Both the position numbers and the translations under genes were made by a program. From contig JAATFE010000001.1 in assembly GCA_015655365.1 (NCBI GenBank), positions 1 through 7,876 on the forward strand: a DNA stretch of 7,876 nucleotides, in the 5' to 3' direction. Below are positions 6,714-7,876 of this stretch, one piece after another (the stretch's first letter is position 1; each line of letters opens with the position of its first letter). The notes beneath the pieces are model-generated. The model was not told the origin of the DNA. It did no database searches and saw only the letters and a list, made by a program, of their open reading frames with translations. The DNA comes from Terriglobales bacterium (GTDB lineage Bacteria > Acidobacteriota > Terriglobia > Terriglobales > Acidobacteriaceae).

Positions 6714-7037
6714 ATGCTGGACTACGAAATCTCCCCCGCCGAGGCCGCCGCCCTTTTCGCCGAAGGCAAGGCCAAACTCATCGATGTGCGCGAACCCTGG
6801 GAGTTCGAAACCGCCCGCGTCCCCGCCAGCCTCCTCATGCCCATGGGCGAGGTCTCCGCCCGCGCCCATCAGGAACTCGACCCCGACGAGCGCCTGGTCG
6901 TCCTCTGTCACCACGGTATCCGCTCGATGGACGTGACCCTTTGGCTGCGCAACCAGGGCTTCGAGCAGGCGCAATCGGTGCGCGGCGGCATCGACGCCTG
7001 GTCGGCCGAGGTCGACCAGGCGGTTCCGCGCTATTAG
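6714..7037 (+). CDS. Single-domain rhodanese-like protein
   Basis: Rhodanese domains carry sulfur as a persulfide on an active-site Cys and pass it to thiols, cyanide or sulfur-using enzymes. The 107-residue cytoplasmic protein is one complete domain. It has the N-terminal CH2A-type motif LIDVREPWEFE (22-32), active-site Cys65 in the loop CHHGIRS (65-71), and the closing GGIDAW (91-96) followed by VPRY at the C-terminus. The six-residue loop after Cys is the usual sulfurtransferase length. The CHHGxRS loop is typical of stand-alone forms and of those fused to MoeB/ThiF-type enzymes. The physiological acceptor is unknown. I chose the ATG at 6714 because the domain starts right there. The in-frame ATG at 6576 would add 46 residues encoded by repeat DNA. 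It has no operon partner in the window. Confidence 0.93.
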   Translation: MLDYEISPAEAAALFAEGKAKLIDVREPWEFETARVPASLLMPMGEVSARAHQELDPDERLVVLCHHGIRSMDVTLWLRNQGFEQAQSVRGGIDAWSAEVDQAVPRY

Positions 7038-7068
7038 GCAACCTCTGAATAAGTCGCCGTTTTGAAAG

Positions 7069-7125
7069 GGCGCGACTTTAGTCGTGTCGTAAGTGGCTCA
7101 AAATAAACATGGAGCTTTTAGCCCC
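7069..7125. repeat. Two-hairpin intergenic element
   Basis: The first hairpin (7069-7088) pairs GGCGCGAC with GTCGTGTC (two G:T wobbles) around a TTTA tetraloop. The second (7111-7125) pairs GGAGCT with AGCCCC (one A:C mismatch) around TTT, as if decayed from a perfect GGGGCTTTTAGCCCC palindrome. A CTCAAAATAAACAT spacer separates them. A further copy of AAGTCGC (7051-7057) could compete for GCGACTT (7072-7078). No T-run follows on either strand. It resembles a REP-like or paired-hairpin dispersed element between convergent genes, and may still help end transcription. Confidence 0.55.
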
Positions 7126-7167
7126 TGAGGGATGACTATTCGGTATTTTCGACTTTCGCCACAGGTT

Positions 7168-7876
7168 TTAGCGCCCAAAGGCGTACGTGACCTGAATCAG
7201 CCCGTTGTCGATGCCCGGATTATCGTTTGCCGTGCCGTGGTTCGAGATGTGGTGATAGCGGTACTCGGCGCGGACCGATCGGGTCTTGGACCGGTACAGC
7301 TCAATCCCGGCCCCGAAGTCGAATGTGAAGTTGAAAGAACCGGAGCCGACCATCGGGATAGCCCGAGTGGAATACATATATCCCCCATTGCCGATGAGGA
7401 ATGGTTGCGTCTTATGCTGCGGCCGAAAGTTCCACTGAAACCCGACCGGAGACATAGCCTCGCCGACAGTCCAGCGGCGACCGGAACAGGATATGGTTTC
7501 CGTTCCGGTATATGTGGTCGTCGTGCCATTTTGATTAGGGAGGGTGAAGTCGTAGGCTGCTGTGACTGGCGCACAAGTGAGCGCTGGGCTGCTCTCGTTT
7601 ACCGTGTAGGTCCCCACCGTAGGACTCGTCTGCTGGTTGGCGTAGTGTTCGAGCGGGTCGCTCTCCAGCGCCACCGGCAACAGCTCCCCGTTGTACTGCC
7701 AGTTCACAACGTGGTTGAGCAACAGCTTCCGGCTATAGGAAACGCCAAACTCCAACAGCTTGCGGTTCTCGGCATCTCCCAACAGCATGTGGCTGGAGTC
7801 GCCCGAATACGCCGTGAAAACTCCAAAGGTGTTGGTGCGGGCGTAATACGGTTTTTCAGGGCTGGTCTGAGCCCAG
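7168..7876 (-). CDS. PagL-like acyloxyacyl hydrolase (lipid A deacylase family), 5' end outside window
   Basis: PagL-family proteins are outer-membrane beta-barrels that remove the 3-O acyl chain from lipid A. The frame stays open past the ATG at 7786-7788 to the window edge, adding WAQTSPEKPYYARTNTFGVF and more, which continue the same barrel pattern. That ATG is therefore internal and the true start, with a signal peptide probably ending near the WAQ, lies outside. The visible 235 residues alternate polar and aromatic residues as barrel strands do. The motif HIS at 209-211 matches the catalytic His and Ser of PagL. The residue 12 after Ser, Glu in PagL, is Asp223 here (NPGID). A polar loop at about 65-135 holds the Cys pair 101 and 130, possibly a disulfide. 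The C-terminus YAFGR is near-aromatic, as for barrel proteins. Activity is unproven; an altered or structural role is possible. Confidence 0.82.
   Translation of the reverse strand, partial: WAQTSPEKPYYARTNTFGVFTAYSGDSSHMLLGDAENRKLLEFGVSYSRKLLLNHVVNWQYNGELLPVALESDPLEHYANQQTSPTVGTYTVNESSPALTCAPVTAAYDFTLPNQNGTTTTYTGTETISCSGRRWTVGEAMSPVGFQWNFRPQHKTQPFLIGNGGYMYSTRAIPMVGSGSFNFTFDFGAGIELYRSKTRSVRAEYRYHHISNHGTANDNPGIDNGLIQVTYAFGR

Noticed and set aside
7051..7088. Intrinsic terminator for the rhodanese gene
   Set aside because: Stems are present, but no T-run follows them on either strand, so a factor-independent terminator is not supported.

Overview
This GC-rich window looks like ordinary chromosome from a Gram-negative bacterium, most likely an acidobacterium. 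The Gram-negative call rests on a lipobox lipoprotein and an outer-membrane barrel of the lipid A deacylase (PagL) type. The Acidobacteriota call is an inference. It rests on short dispersed repeats built on GAGCGTAGCGAAGGGGA, CCCATCCTT...AAGGTGGG and GGGGCTTTTAGCCCC cores, which I recall from that phylum but could not search, and on the style of the deacylase.

Layout: (1) positions 2-370, plus strand, carry the C-terminal part of NAD kinase, cut by the window edge. (2) 371-559 is a convergent gap holding a degraded repeat copy. (3) 560-6343 is a minus-strand block transcribed in the order Uup-type ABC-F ATPase, sigma-54-dependent NtrC-family response regulator, membrane PAS histidine kinase, small lipoprotein. 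The last three are very tightly packed (12 bp gap, then a 4 bp ATGA overlap) and surely form one operon. The ABC-F gene lies 70 bp upstream and may or may not share the transcript. (4) 6344-6713 has no gene and is packed with repeats and hairpins. (5) 6714-7037, plus strand, is a single-domain rhodanese, possibly read from a leaderless message. (6) 7038-7167 is a convergent gap with two small hairpins. (7) 7168-7876, minus strand, is a PagL-like acyloxyacyl hydrolase whose N-terminus lies beyond the window.

The most coherent functional unit is the regulator/kinase/lipoprotein operon. A membrane kinase with a periplasmic sensor domain would phosphorylate an enhancer-binding protein that activates RNA polymerase carrying sigma-54. 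The lipoprotein made from the same message may tune or feed signals to the kinase, much as QseG accompanies QseE/QseF in enterobacteria. This is inferred from layout, not homology. No wholly new system stands out. The points most worth following are this module, the repeat families, and an Asp in place of the expected catalytic Glu in the deacylase.
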